The notes beneath the pieces were generated by a model. It was given only the letters and a program-made list of their open reading frames with translations, searched no databases and was not told where the DNA came from. Position numbers and translations under genes: made by a program. A stretch of 64,000 nt of DNA, taken from Acinetobacter suaedae (GTDB taxonomy: Bacteria; Pseudomonadota; Gammaproteobacteria; Pseudomonadales; Moraxellaceae). Numbering within the stretch: the first letter of the stretch is position 1; each line of letters starts with the position of its first letter. Below are positions 56,244-64,000 of this stretch, in pieces. The stretch lies in contig NZ_CP043909.1 of assembly GCF_008630915.1 (NCBI RefSeq), forward strand, positions 1,364,001 through 1,428,000, written 5' to 3'.

Positions 56244-57515
56244 ATGTCATCAAACACGATTTACTTGTGGGAGCCTGAAATTTTTACGGGTAAAGTTCCT
56301 GCGGAAGCTGATTCCTATCAAGTGGCATTCGAATTACATCAACAGTATTGTCATACGCCGAGCCACGGCACCACATTGCTTGCGTGGTTAGATTATATTG
56401 CAGACAAAATAGATGATCCGCAATATCGCTGTTTTTTTCCAGTACAGATTCAACATTGGTTAAGTCAGGTTAAACAACAATTTTCTGAAAATTTGTGTGC
56501 AATTATGCAGATCGATGCATTAGTGCAAGATACTCAAAACGATGCGATATATCGCATTTTTTATGAAGCTGTTTCTGAGACTGGGGTGGGATTCTATGAG
56601 CCTAATTTTAATATTTGGGCAATTGGTGAATTGCAATCCCCAGAAAATGCTGTTGAGCACCTGTTACAGCCTTATTTATTAGAACCATTAGATATAAAAA
56701 ATATAAAATTTGAGCAAGAGCAATTGTTGACTGCATGGCAAACACCAGACTTTGAAATCCCACATAATATGGCTGCTGCTGAACAATTGATGTGTCAATG
56801 GTTTGAACAACAAACATATAGCAAAGATTTAAAGCTCGATGTTTTTAATATTGCGCATGATTATATTTCTAACTGGGGGAATATCGGTAGGCCAGAGTTG
56901 GCTTTAGATACTGGTTATCGGTGTTTTTTATTAACACAAAAACAGGTTGGTGTTTTCTATCAGTTAAAAATGGTTTTAAGAAAATTAACAGTAAGCCCAA
57001 TGTTGTCTTTTGCAATGGATTTTACTGATCGTTTTATCTCGCAATATTTGCAGGAACAGTTGCCTGAGCGTTTGATTTTTCGTTTACGCTCTATGGATGT
57101 TTATCATTATTCAGAGGACAAAGGGCGCTCAGATGTATGTTTTTCTTTGGTTGGTCGATGGGATGCCGTTTCAGATATTCGTGAGTTCTTAAAAAATTTA
57201 GATGCATATATTAATTTTATCTTTTTCCATTTGGGTCAAGGGCGTTTAGATACTTTACAAGCTTGGGCTTACGGTGATATGCCTGCAAACCTTATGATTG
57301 ATTTGGATTTTCGTTTTGAATTAATGATGTATGCACTAAGTCTAGACGAGGAATATCTCAATGATCGCTATCAAGAATATAAAGAGCGATTCACACGAAG
57401 CAATGCACGTGCAAGTGATTTGGGGTTGTTGGAAGAGAGTTATAAATTTTGTCAGAAACTAATGAAAATCATAGAGAAAGAAGGCACGGCCTTGAAGCCC
57501 TATGTTAAAGGGTAG
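56244..57515 (+). CDS. Cytoplasmic protein of unknown function
   Basis: A 423-residue soluble protein with no signal peptide or membrane span. It is acidic and aromatic-rich throughout. I see no clear catalytic motif. It has some conserved-looking Trp/Tyr patches (NIWAIGELQSPENAVEHLL; DYISNWGNIGRPELALDTGYRCF; HLGQGRLDTLQAWAYGDMPANLMIDLDFRFE). No family is recognised. It starts 163 bp after the M66 gene on the same strand with no terminator between them, so read-through is possible. Confidence 0.65.
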   Translation: MSSNTIYLWEPEIFTGKVPAEADSYQVAFELHQQYCHTPSHGTTLLAWLDYIADKIDDPQYRCFFPVQIQHWLSQVKQQFSENLCAIMQIDALVQDTQNDAIYRIFYEAVSETGVGFYEPNFNIWAIGELQSPENAVEHLLQPYLLEPLDIKNIKFEQEQLLTAWQTPDFEIPHNMAAAEQLMCQWFEQQTYSKDLKLDVFNIAHDYISNWGNIGRPELALDTGYRCFLLTQKQVGVFYQLKMVLRKLTVSPMLSFAMDFTDRFISQYLQEQLPERLIFRLRSMDVYHYSEDKGRSDVCFSLVGRWDAVSDIREFLKNLDAYINFIFFHLGQGRLDTLQAWAYGDMPANLMIDLDFRFELMMYALSLDEEYLNDRYQEYKERFTRSNARASDLGLLEESYKFCQKLMKIIEKEGTALKPYVKG

Positions 57516-57566
57516 GGATGAAATAAGTGCTAGGTCGAGTATGGTTTTTGTTGAACTTGAGGCAAT

Positions 57567-57594
57567 AAAAAAGTCCGATAATTCGGACTTTTTT
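57567..57594. terminator. Bidirectional terminator before rpsT
   Basis: AAAAAAGTCCGA and TCGGACTTTTTT arms around a 4-base loop, between the 423-residue gene and rpsT. Confidence 0.9.
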
Positions 57595-57608
57595 ATATAT
57601 GCAACAAA

Positions 57609-57875
57609 TTAGTTAGCTAATGCTTTAACTTGAGCATTTAAGCGGCTCTTATGACGAGCAGCTTTGTTTTTGTGGATGATGCCTTTATCAGCCATACGGT
57701 CGATTACAGGAACAGCTTTTTTATAAGCTTCTGTAGCAACTGTATAATCACCAGCAGCGATCGCATTTACTGTACGTTTGATGTAAGTACGAACCATAGA
57801 ACGCAAGCTTGCGTTGTGTTTACGTGCTTTAACGTTTTGACGAGCACGTTTTTTAGCTTGAGCAGAGTTTGCCAC
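57609..57875 (-). CDS. rpsT: 30S ribosomal protein S20
   Basis: An 88-residue basic protein: [34 protein letters not shown] is the S20 N-terminus. The start codon is GTG (57873-57875) with GGAG ribosome site about 9 bases upstream. E. coli rpsT also uses a non-AUG start (UUG), linked to autoregulation. S20 binds 16S rRNA early in 30S assembly. Monocistronic, with a leader of about 200 bp. Confidence 0.95.
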   Translation of the reverse strand: MANSAQAKKRARQNVKARKHNASLRSMVRTYIKRTVNAIAAGDYTVATEAYKKAVPVIDRMADKGIIHKNKAARHKSRLNAQVKALAN

Positions 57876-58088
57876 TCGTGCACTCCTTGAAAATAGGTTG
57901 GTCTGGGCGGGCTGAAGTTAAAACCAATAAAATATTAGCAACATTCACCAGCCCGTAAACAAGTGCCATATTTTGAGGAAACTATGCCGCGAAGTCAAGT
58001 CTTGTCATGTTTTTAAGTGCATTTAACAGGTGATAATCTTGCTAGAAAACGTTACATTAATCTCAATAATCAATTGGAAGAACTATAA

Positions 58089-58754
58089 ATGAGCAAAGCA
58101 GATAAAAAAGCAATTATTATTGGTGCAACTGGCTTGGTTGGTCAGGCGTTGATTAGTGAATTGCAACAGTCAGATAGCTTTGATTCTATAACTGCTGTTG
58201 TTAGGAAAAAATCAGATACATTAGCTACTTACAGTAAGGTTGATCAGTTGGTTGTTGAAGACTTTTTATTGTTGAATGATGAAGATGTGAATGCTCACAC
58301 CCATGCATTTAGTTGTTTAGGTAGTACCATAAAACAGGCTGGTTCTAAAGAGGCTTTTTATGCGATTGATTATGAAATTAATGCACATTTTGCAGATTTA
58401 ATCCAAGATAAAAATATTCATTTTTTGATTGTAAGTGCTTTGGGGGCGAACGCAAATTCACCTGTTTTTTACAATAAAGTCAAAGGAGAGTTAGAGGATT
58501 ATTTAAAAAGCTTGTCAATTTTTAAGCTTTCGATATTTCAACCTTCACTTTTGATTGGTAAACGTAGTGATGTGCGATTTTTAGAAGATATGGCACAGAC
58601 AGCCTTTAAATTGATCGAAAAAAAGTGGACGAAGCCGTTTAAATTTAAGCCTGTCACAGCCGAACAATTGGCGCATACTATGGTGGTTGCAGCACAAACA
58701 CAGTCCGCTGCATTTAAACTGTATGATAATTTAGCGATACAACAAACCCAATAA
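58089..58754 (+). CDS. NAD(P)-binding Rossmann protein (NmrA/HTATIP2-like)
   Basis: A 221-residue short-chain-dehydrogenase-like protein. It has IIIGATGLVGQALISEL (G-x-x-G-x-x-G, residues 10-26) and the segment HAFSCLGSTIKQAGS, as in the HTATIP2-like group. The usual Y-x-x-x-K may be FYNKVK (about 136). It lacks an obvious substrate-specific loop. It is 12 bp upstream of rraA and may be in one transcript with it and with the GST-like gene. Confidence 0.82.
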   Translation: MSKADKKAIIIGATGLVGQALISELQQSDSFDSITAVVRKKSDTLATYSKVDQLVVEDFLLLNDEDVNAHTHAFSCLGSTIKQAGSKEAFYAIDYEINAHFADLIQDKNIHFLIVSALGANANSPVFYNKVKGELEDYLKSLSIFKLSIFQPSLLIGKRSDVRFLEDMAQTAFKLIEKKWTKPFKFKPVTAEQLAHTMVVAAQTQSAAFKLYDNLAIQQTQ

Positions 58755-58766
58755 TGGAGAGCTTAA

Positions 58767-59279
58767 ATGACAACTGTACCTTTTGTAACGTGCGATTTGT
58801 TAGATGATAATCCTGAAAAGAACTTACAAGTGGTGATTCCTTCTTTAGATGGTAAATTCTTTAAAAGTTATGGAGCACGTAAAAGTTTTGGTGGTGAAGT
58901 TGTTACGGTTAAATGCTTTGAAGATAACTCTAGAGTGAAAGAGCTATTAGCAACAGAGGGTACTGGTAAAGTGCTCGTTGTGGATGGAGGGGCTTCAATG
59001 CGTTGTGCGTTGATGGGAGACATGATCGCTGAGTCAGCTGTAAAGAATAAGTGGAATGGTGTGGTGATTTACGGTTGTGTACGCGATGTAGATGCATTAG
59101 CAGAACTTGATTTGGGTGTTCATGCATTGGCAGCAATCCCTCAAAAAAGTAATCGTAAAGGCATTGGTGAGGTTGATAGTACGCTGTATTTTGGTGGTGT
59201 AACAATCAATTCTGGTGATTATATCTATGCAGATAACAATGGAATTGTGATTGCCAAAGAAAAACTAGTCGACTGCTAA
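58767..59279 (+). CDS. rraA: Regulator of ribonuclease E activity RraA
   Basis: A 170-residue RraA-fold protein: FVTCDLLDDNPEKNLQVV at the start, then VDGGASMRCALMGDMIAESAVKNKWNGVVIYGCVRD, the most conserved block. RraA in E. coli binds and inhibits RNase E; some members are 4-hydroxy-4-methyl-2-oxoglutarate aldolases, so this assignment is by close similarity to the RraA branch (no extra metal-site insert). Between two same-strand genes with gaps of 12 bp on each side, so probably an operon. Confidence 0.88.
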   Translation: MTTVPFVTCDLLDDNPEKNLQVVIPSLDGKFFKSYGARKSFGGEVVTVKCFEDNSRVKELLATEGTGKVLVVDGGASMRCALMGDMIAESAVKNKWNGVVIYGCVRDVDALAELDLGVHALAAIPQKSNRKGIGEVDSTLYFGGVTINSGDYIYADNNGIVIAKEKLVDC

Positions 59280-59291
59280 AAGGATAAAAGT

Positions 59292-60080
59292 ATGCTTAAA
59301 ATGGTGAGCCATCAATTTAAAGTTTTACAATCAGTAGCTGCAACCCTTATCGAAGGTGGGCGTGGTGTATCAGGAACACCATTTCCAAATCAGCCTGAAA
59401 AAACAATCAAGCTATATGAATTTGAAGGTTCACCATTTTGCAGACGTGTACGTGAAGTGATTACACTCCTGAATTTAGATGTTGAAATTTATCCTTGTCC
59501 TAAAGGGGGCGAAAAATACCGCCAAATCGTAAAGCATAAAGGTGGAAAAAAGCAGTTTCCATTTTTAATTGATGAAAATACAGGTGATCAGTTATATGAG
59601 TCACAAGAGATCATTCATCACTTATTTAAGCATTATGGAAAAACGGGACAAACGCCAAAAAAATATAGTCGTTATCCGAAATTGCCTTATGTTTCGACTT
59701 TAGCGACGGTCGCAAATGCAGCAAGAGGGGTTTGGATTAATAAGAAAATTACTCATCGCCCAGCGCCAGAACAGCTTTTAGAGCTGTGGAGCTTTGAGGC
59801 GAGTCCATATACACGTTTAGTCCGTGAAGTATTGTGTGAATTAGAATTGCCTTATGTTTTACATAACGTACCGAAAGAGCGCTGGCAAGATATGGGACCT
59901 GCAGTTTTGCGGTTGAAACCAGGTCAATATATTCCATTGCCAAATGGTAAGCGTGAGAAGACTGTAGAAATTATGGGGCGTGATATTCAGGTTCCATATT
60001 TAGTTGATCCAAACACAGGTGTGAAAATGTTTGAATCAGCTAAAATTGTTGAATATCTAAAGAAACAGTACGGACAATAA
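59292..60080 (+). CDS. Protein with two tandem GST N-terminal (thioredoxin-like) domains
   Basis: A 262-residue protein with two similar GST-N domains: residues about 35-117 (KLYEFEGSPFCRRVREV, catalytic-type Cys) and about 165-260 (ELWSFEASPYTRLVREV, Cys replaced by Thr). Both end with similar Glu-Ser-x-x-I-x-x-Y/H-L patterns (YESQEIIHHL and FESAKIVEYL). There is no GST C-terminal helical domain. Such two-domain proteins occur in bacteria and algae and have no assigned reaction. The first domain could be a redox unit, the second a structural one. Last gene of the rraA-containing group, with a terminator after it. Confidence 0.82.
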   Translation: MLKMVSHQFKVLQSVAATLIEGGRGVSGTPFPNQPEKTIKLYEFEGSPFCRRVREVITLLNLDVEIYPCPKGGEKYRQIVKHKGGKKQFPFLIDENTGDQLYESQEIIHHLFKHYGKTGQTPKKYSRYPKLPYVSTLATVANAARGVWINKKITHRPAPEQLLELWSFEASPYTRLVREVLCELELPYVLHNVPKERWQDMGPAVLRLKPGQYIPLPNGKREKTVEIMGRDIQVPYLVDPNTGVKMFESAKIVEYLKKQYGQ

Positions 60081-60086
60081 GCTTTG

Positions 60087-60115
60087 AAAAAGCACCTTTA
60101 AGAAGGTGCTTTTTT
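60087..60115 (+). terminator. Terminator after the double GST-N gene
   Basis: GCACCTT / AAGGTGC with a 4-base loop and A and T runs (60111-60115). Confidence 0.88.
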
Positions 60116-60190
60116 GTATCATTTGGTTGTTGCATTCATGATTGTTTTGCAGGTTAAATACTTTAGTAAATATTGTGATGTGATCAACTC

Positions 60191-60544
60191 ATGTTAAGTC
60201 AGTTGTCTAGTTTATTCAAAAGCTCAAAAGAGACACCAGAGCAATTGTTTTTGAAAGAGCACGCTTTAGCCTTTGATAAGGAGCATGGCACCATATTAAA
60301 TGGTGTAAAGCTGAATGAACTAGGTTTCCGTATGGAGTATTTTTCTAATCGAAAATTAGATCATTTTGATGATTTGGCAAAGTTGTTTGAAATCACCCCA
60401 CAGATAAATGAAAAAATTGATTTAGAAATTTACTCACAGCGTTTTGTTGAGCGCTTGGGGAATACAGAAGAAAATCTCAAAGAGTTGAAACAAATGATCA
60501 AAACTTTGAATGATTATTATGTGAAGTTTAAAAGACCAAGATAA
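60191..60544 (+). CDS. Small cytoplasmic protein of unknown function
   Basis: A 117-residue protein, mostly helical and charged (residues about 35-105), with no signal peptide, Cys or metal motif. The last ten residues are basic (VKFKRPR). I do not recognise a family. Its start has no clear ribosome site (ATCAACTC before the ATG). It is flanked by terminators on both sides. Confidence 0.6.
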   Translation: MLSQLSSLFKSSKETPEQLFLKEHALAFDKEHGTILNGVKLNELGFRMEYFSNRKLDHFDDLAKLFEITPQINEKIDLEIYSQRFVERLGNTEENLKELKQMIKTLNDYYVKFKRPR

Positions 60545-60568
60545 ACTGAGAAGTTGTGTTGTATAAAG

Positions 60569-60600
60569 AAAAAAGCTGAATCAAATGATTCAGCTTTTTT
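60569..60600. terminator. Bidirectional terminator
   Basis: AAAAAAGCTGAATCA and TGATTCAGCTTTTTT with a 2-base loop; ends the small gene (plus) and the thiolase gene (minus). Confidence 0.9.
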
Positions 60601-60615
60601 GTGCAAATCTAGCGA

Positions 60616-62142
60616 TTATTTTTCAATAATTGCTGTTACACCTTGACCACCAGCAGCACAGATCGAAACTAAGATACGACCTGAACCTTTTTGGTTAAGG
60701 AGTTTTGCGGCGGTTGCGATGATACGACCACCAGTTGCGGCGAATGGGTGACCAGCAGCTAAAGAAGAACCTTTAACGTTTAATTTGCTAAGATCAATTG
60801 AACCTAAAGGAGCTTCTAAACCTAAACGCTCTTTACAGAATTTCTCATCTTCCCAAGCTTTCAATGTAGAAAGTACTTGTGAAGCAAATGCTTCGTGGAT
60901 TTCATAGTAGTCAAAATCTTGAAGTTTAAGACCAGCACGTTCAAGCATACGCGGAACAGCATAAGCAGGAGCCATCAATAAGCCTTCTTTTTTACCAACG
61001 AAATCAACTGCAGCTGTTTCAGAGAAAGTTAAGTAAGCAAGAACTTCGTGACCATTTGCTTTAGCCCATTCTTCAGAAGCTAAAAGTACACATGATGCGC
61101 CATCAGTCAGTGGAGTAGAGTTACCCGCTGTCATCGTTGCAGCTTCGCCTTTACCAAATACTGGTTTTAATTTTGCTAATTTTTCAACACTAGAGTCAGC
61201 ACGTAAGTTGTTGTCACGATTTAAACCTAGGAATGGTGTGATTAGGTCATCGAAGAAACCTTCTTCGTATGCTTTCGCCATTTTTTGGTGAGAAGATGCA
61301 GCTAAAGCATCTTGATCTTCGCGAGTGATACCCCATTCTAAAGCTGTAATTGCAGCATGATCGCCCATCGCAAGGCCAGTACGTGGTTCACCATTCTTAG
61401 GCGCATCCATGAGGTCTTTAAGATTAATTTTTTTCAATGCTTTTAAGCGATCTTTACCTGTTTTAGCAATGTTCAACTCAAGTAAAGCTTTACGTAAACC
61501 ATCACCAAAAGCGATCGGTGCATCAGAAGTCGTGTCTACACCACCTGCAATACCGACTTCGATTTGGCCTAAAGCAATTTTGTTTGCAACAAGGAAGGCA
61601 GCTTGTAAACCAGTACCACATGCTTGTTGAATATCGTAAGCTGGAGTTTCTGGTGCAAGTTGAGTATTTAAAACACACTCGCGTGTCATGTTGAAGTCAC
61701 GACTATGTTTTAATACTGCGCCCGCAACAACTTCACCTAAACGTTGGCCTTGTAGATTAAAACGCTCAACTAAGCCATTTAATGCTGCGGTGAACATATC
61801 CATGTTTGAAGCAGTGAAATATGCGCCGTTTGAACGAGCGAATGGAATACGGTTACCGCCAATAATGGCTACACGACGAACGGTGTTTTGGCTCATGGTT
61901 TTATCCTGTTGAACAGAAGGTTTGGTTGTTTTGGCTGTGGCTGCTTTTGTAGTTGCAGAAGAAGCAGTGCTTTTTGTGCTACGACTAGTAGAACGAGTGC
62001 GAGTCGTTTTAGTTGTCGTACTTGCTGCTTTAGGAGTAGTGCTCGTACTTTTACTTCTGGTCGAAGTTGCTTTTGATGTATTTGACACATTCTCTTCAGC
62101 AGAATTCTCGACTGCTGGATTTTCTTGAGTTGTTTTGCTCAT
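60616..62142 (-). CDS. Acetyl-CoA acyltransferase (thiolase) with a Thr/Ser/Lys-rich N-terminal tail
   Basis: A frame of 508 residues. Residues about 1-80 are low complexity (repeats of T/S/K/A such as SKSTSTTPKAASTTTKTTRT), and the thiolase proper starts at M82 (MSQNTVRRVAIIGGNRIPF). The nucleophile Cys lies in QQACGTGLQ (about 174), the catalytic His in YEIHEAFAS (about 414), and the second Cys in CAAGGQG (about 493). The core is about 427 residues, the FadI/thiolase length. Two starts are possible: 62142 (with tail, weak ribosome site GGAA) and 61899, which has a good AGGATAAAACC ribosome site. It is divergent from the fabG-like gene at 62366, in the order known for fadA2-fabG4-htdX. Confidence 0.88.
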   Translation of the reverse strand: MSKTTQENPAVENSAEENVSNTSKATSTRSKSTSTTPKAASTTTKTTRTRSTSRSTKSTASSATTKAATAKTTKPSVQQDKTMSQNTVRRVAIIGGNRIPFARSNGAYFTASNMDMFTAALNGLVERFNLQGQRLGEVVAGAVLKHSRDFNMTRECVLNTQLAPETPAYDIQQACGTGLQAAFLVANKIALGQIEVGIAGGVDTTSDAPIAFGDGLRKALLELNIAKTGKDRLKALKKINLKDLMDAPKNGEPRTGLAMGDHAAITALEWGITREDQDALAASSHQKMAKAYEEGFFDDLITPFLGLNRDNNLRADSSVEKLAKLKPVFGKGEAATMTAGNSTPLTDGASCVLLASEEWAKANGHEVLAYLTFSETAAVDFVGKKEGLLMAPAYAVPRMLERAGLKLQDFDYYEIHEAFASQVLSTLKAWEDEKFCKERLGLEAPLGSIDLSKLNVKGSSLAAGHPFAATGGRIIATAAKLLNQKGSGRILVSICAAGGQGVTAIIEK

Positions 62143-62365
62143 AAGGCTTTTCCAAGCATAATAGGGATATTCTTAATATAACCATAGCATATTTCAAATA
62201 CTGCTGTATTGACTAGAATGACGCTTTAGACCACATTCAGGTCAAGACATCCAAACATGAACTCAAGTATGATTTGCTATGAGTCAATCAGACATTGATT
62301 TTATGTTATATCCCCAACACGAATCATATGTTTGTAAAAATTCATTTGTATGAGAGATAATAACC

Positions 62366-63757
62366 ATGACTGATCAATACCAAGCATTTACACAATCTCC
62401 TTTGGGTAAATTTGTTGTAAAAAATTTAGGTTTGCCATCGCCAGCTGCTCTAGACCGTTTTGAAAATGCGCAACCCGTTGTAAATGGTGCAGTATTGCTT
62501 GGCGCAGCACCTTCAAGCACGATTTCTGCTTCTATTGCTCAAATTCTTAGCAATATTCATGCAGACAGCTATGTTGGTAACAATGTTGAATTGCAACAAA
62601 CTGCTGCAAAAGTGGGTTTAAATCTACGTCCTCTAAATGCAGATGATAAAGAGTCTAAATTTAAAGCAGTTGTATTCGACGCTTCTGGTATTCAAAATTC
62701 AGAACAATTAAAAGAGTTATACAATTTCTTTAATCCTATCGCTCGTCAAATATCAAGCTCTGGCCGTGTAATTGTGATTGGTACAACGCCTGAAACAGCT
62801 AAAACTGTAAAACAAGCAATTGCACAACGTGCACTTGAAGGTTTTATCAAGTCTGTTGGTAAAGAATTCAAAAAGGGTATCACTGCTCAAGTAGTTTATG
62901 TTGATCAAGGTGCTGAAGCAAATCTTGAATCAACTTTACGTTTCTTAATTTCTCCTCGTTCTGCATACGTTTCTGGTCAAGTGATTCGAGTATCTAAAGC
63001 AGATAATGTTGACCTAGATTGGGCTAAACCTTTAGCAGGTAAAACTGCTTTAGTTACTGGTGCAAGCCGTGGTATCGGTGAAGCGATTGCAAATGTATTG
63101 GCACGCGACGGCGCACATGTAATTTGTTTAGATGTTCCACAACAACAAGCTGACTTAGAGCGTGTTGCTGGTTCTATCGGTGGTTCAGTATTAGCAATCG
63201 ATATTACTGCTGCTGATGCAGGTGAGAAAATCAAAACTGCTGCTGCGAAGCAGGGCGGTTTGGACGTGATTGTTCATAATGCGGGTATTACTCGTGATAA
63301 AACTTTGGCGAATATGAAGCCTGAGCTTTGGGATCTTGTAATCAACATCAACTTATCAGCAATTGAGCGTGTTAACGATTACTTACTATCTAATGATGGT
63401 TTAAATGCAAATGGTCGTATCGTTTGTGTATCATCTATCAGTGGTATCGCTGGTAACCTAGGTCAAACGAACTATGCTGTTTCTAAAGCAGGTGTAATTG
63501 GCTTGGTTAAATTTACTGCACCAACTTTGAAGAACGGTATTACGATCAATGCGGTTGCACCTGGTTTTATCGAAACTCAAATGACTGCTGCGATTCCTTT
63601 TGCGATTCGTGAAGCGGGTCGTCGTATGAACTCAATGAACCAAGGCGGTTTACCTGTAGATGTAGCTGAGGCAATTGCATGGTTTGCTTCAACTGGTTCA
63701 ACAGGCGTTACGGGTAATGTCGTACGTGTTTGTGGTCAAAGCTTATTAGGTGCGTAA
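62366..63757 (+). CDS. Two-domain 3-oxoacyl-ACP reductase-like protein (FabG4-type)
   Basis: A 463-residue protein with two halves. Residues about 1-205 form a flavodoxin-like N-domain that lacks the classical TGxxxGxG, while residues about 222-463 form a complete SDR: TGASRGIGEA (about 231-240), NNAG-like VHNAGITRDK, and YAVSKAGV (catalytic Tyr about 370, Lys 374). This is the high-molecular-weight FabG family (FabG4), which reduces long-chain 3-oxoacyl-CoA in Mycobacterium, where it occurs with thiolase fadA2 and dehydratase htdX. A MaoC-type gene follows here and a thiolase gene is divergent, which supports the same role. A terminator-like hairpin follows. Confidence 0.9.
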   Translation: MTDQYQAFTQSPLGKFVVKNLGLPSPAALDRFENAQPVVNGAVLLGAAPSSTISASIAQILSNIHADSYVGNNVELQQTAAKVGLNLRPLNADDKESKFKAVVFDASGIQNSEQLKELYNFFNPIARQISSSGRVIVIGTTPETAKTVKQAIAQRALEGFIKSVGKEFKKGITAQVVYVDQGAEANLESTLRFLISPRSAYVSGQVIRVSKADNVDLDWAKPLAGKTALVTGASRGIGEAIANVLARDGAHVICLDVPQQQADLERVAGSIGGSVLAIDITAADAGEKIKTAAAKQGGLDVIVHNAGITRDKTLANMKPELWDLVININLSAIERVNDYLLSNDGLNANGRIVCVSSISGIAGNLGQTNYAVSKAGVIGLVKFTAPTLKNGITINAVAPGFIETQMTAAIPFAIREAGRRMNSMNQGGLPVDVAEAIAWFASTGSTGVTGNVVRVCGQSLLGA

Positions 63758-63771
63758 GCATTAGGGTTTTG

Positions 63772-63798
63772 AAGGGGGTGCTATCGCATCCCTTTTTT
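63772..63798 (+). terminator. Hairpin after the FabG4-type gene
   Basis: GGGGTGC (63775-63781) pairs with GCATCCC (63786-63792), then a T-run. It sits between the reductase and the MaoC-type gene, so it would reduce downstream transcription. Confidence 0.72.
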
Positions 63799-63823
63799 GT
63801 AGAAAAATATTAGAAGGTTAATT

Positions 63824-64000
63824 ATGAACACTCGTCATTTTAGTGAATTGCCAAAACCTTATTTAGCTTATCCAAAAGTTATTCAAGGTTTAATTTTTAA
63901 AAAGCCAAAAGGCGAAAAAGTATTACCGCAAGTAGAATATGTGGTGGATACACTTAAAATTGATACGAAACATTTAGAAAACTATAACGAAATTTGCGGT
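63824..64000 (+). CDS. MaoC-type dehydratase, N-terminal part (partial)
   Basis: The gene starts at 63824 after AGAAGGTTAATT and runs off the end of the window; 59 codons are visible. The visible part (NTRHFSELPKPYLAYPKVIQGLI, then a KKPKGEK loop, VEYVVDTLKIDTKHLENYNEICG) resembles the N-terminus of MaoC-family acyl-CoA dehydratases, where Y-N-x-I/V-C-G is a typical early motif. Its place behind the FabG4-type gene matches htdX. The catalytic Asp/His residues lie beyond the window, so I cannot confirm them. Confidence 0.75.
   Translation, partial: MNTRHFSELPKPYLAYPKVIQGLIFKKPKGEKVLPQVEYVVDTLKIDTKHLENYNEICG

Overview
The window is about 39-40 % G+C (by eye) and reads as a chromosomal core region of an Acinetobacter species. 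Four things point there: a PACE transporter closely resembling the chlorhexidine efflux protein AceI, with a divergent LysR gene beside it; a pyrB gene followed by a dihydroorotase-like gene that has lost its metal ligands; an iscRSUA-hscBA-fdx cluster; and a Vfr-type Crp protein. I cannot fix the species from the sequence alone. No tRNA, rRNA operon, insertion sequence, prophage, integron or CRISPR array is visible. The only structural RNA gene is the 4.5S signal recognition particle RNA (ffs, about 48526-48635).

Layout. 1-9 kb: the end of a biotin-carrier protein, an M48 lipoprotein protease, a Crp/Vfr regulator, OsmC, an M23 peptidase, the ClpB disaggregase behind two candidate heat-shock promoters, and RlmKL. 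9-18 kb: an orphan gene, pyrB-pyrC', a tail-anchored orphan, a DUF2520 Rossmann protein, a small ABC-like ATPase, a zinc-ribbon orphan followed by thiM, and two tandem DUF2147 genes. 18-30 kb: pepN, sdaA, a dienelactone hydrolase, an RDD protein, MgtC-like and Kef-like membrane proteins, BenE-like and LysE-like transporters, and transaldolase. 30-38 kb: an aceR-aceI-like divergent pair, mfd, a HIT protein and a membrane class III nucleotidyl cyclase.

38-44 kb holds the Fe-S assembly operon iscR-iscS-iscU-iscA-hscB-hscA-fdx, all on the minus strand. A good IscR site overlaps the iscR promoter, and a 104-bp palindromic repeat is inserted between iscA and hscB. 44-53 kb: a SCP2/UbiJ-like membrane protein, a phasin, HU, PpiD, CpoB/YbgF, ffs, recX, recA with a structured 5' leader, hslR, a YrfG-like phosphatase, cysQ and a histidine phosphatase. 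53-57.5 kb: a StcE-like M66 zinc protease carrying a lipobox and a C-terminal ricin-type lectin domain, and an orphan gene. 57.5-64 kb: rpsT with a GTG start, an NAD(P)-binding protein, rraA, a double GST-N protein, and a divergent thiolase / two-domain FabG / MaoC-type group with the gene content of mycobacterial fadA2-fabG4-htdX.

How genes connect. The Crp/Vfr protein near the left end and the cyclase at 36.5 kb could be effector and source of the same cAMP signal. ClpB, PpiD, HslR, HscA/HscB and the M48/M23 proteases form a protein-quality and envelope theme. RecA, RecX and Mfd cover DNA repair. Most of the window is ordinary housekeeping DNA. I found no convincing new multi-gene system. 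The items most worth a second look are the M66-lectin lipoprotease, the repeat inside the isc operon, the tagged thiolase with two possible starts, the pseudo-dihydroorotase, and several leader or promoter structures.
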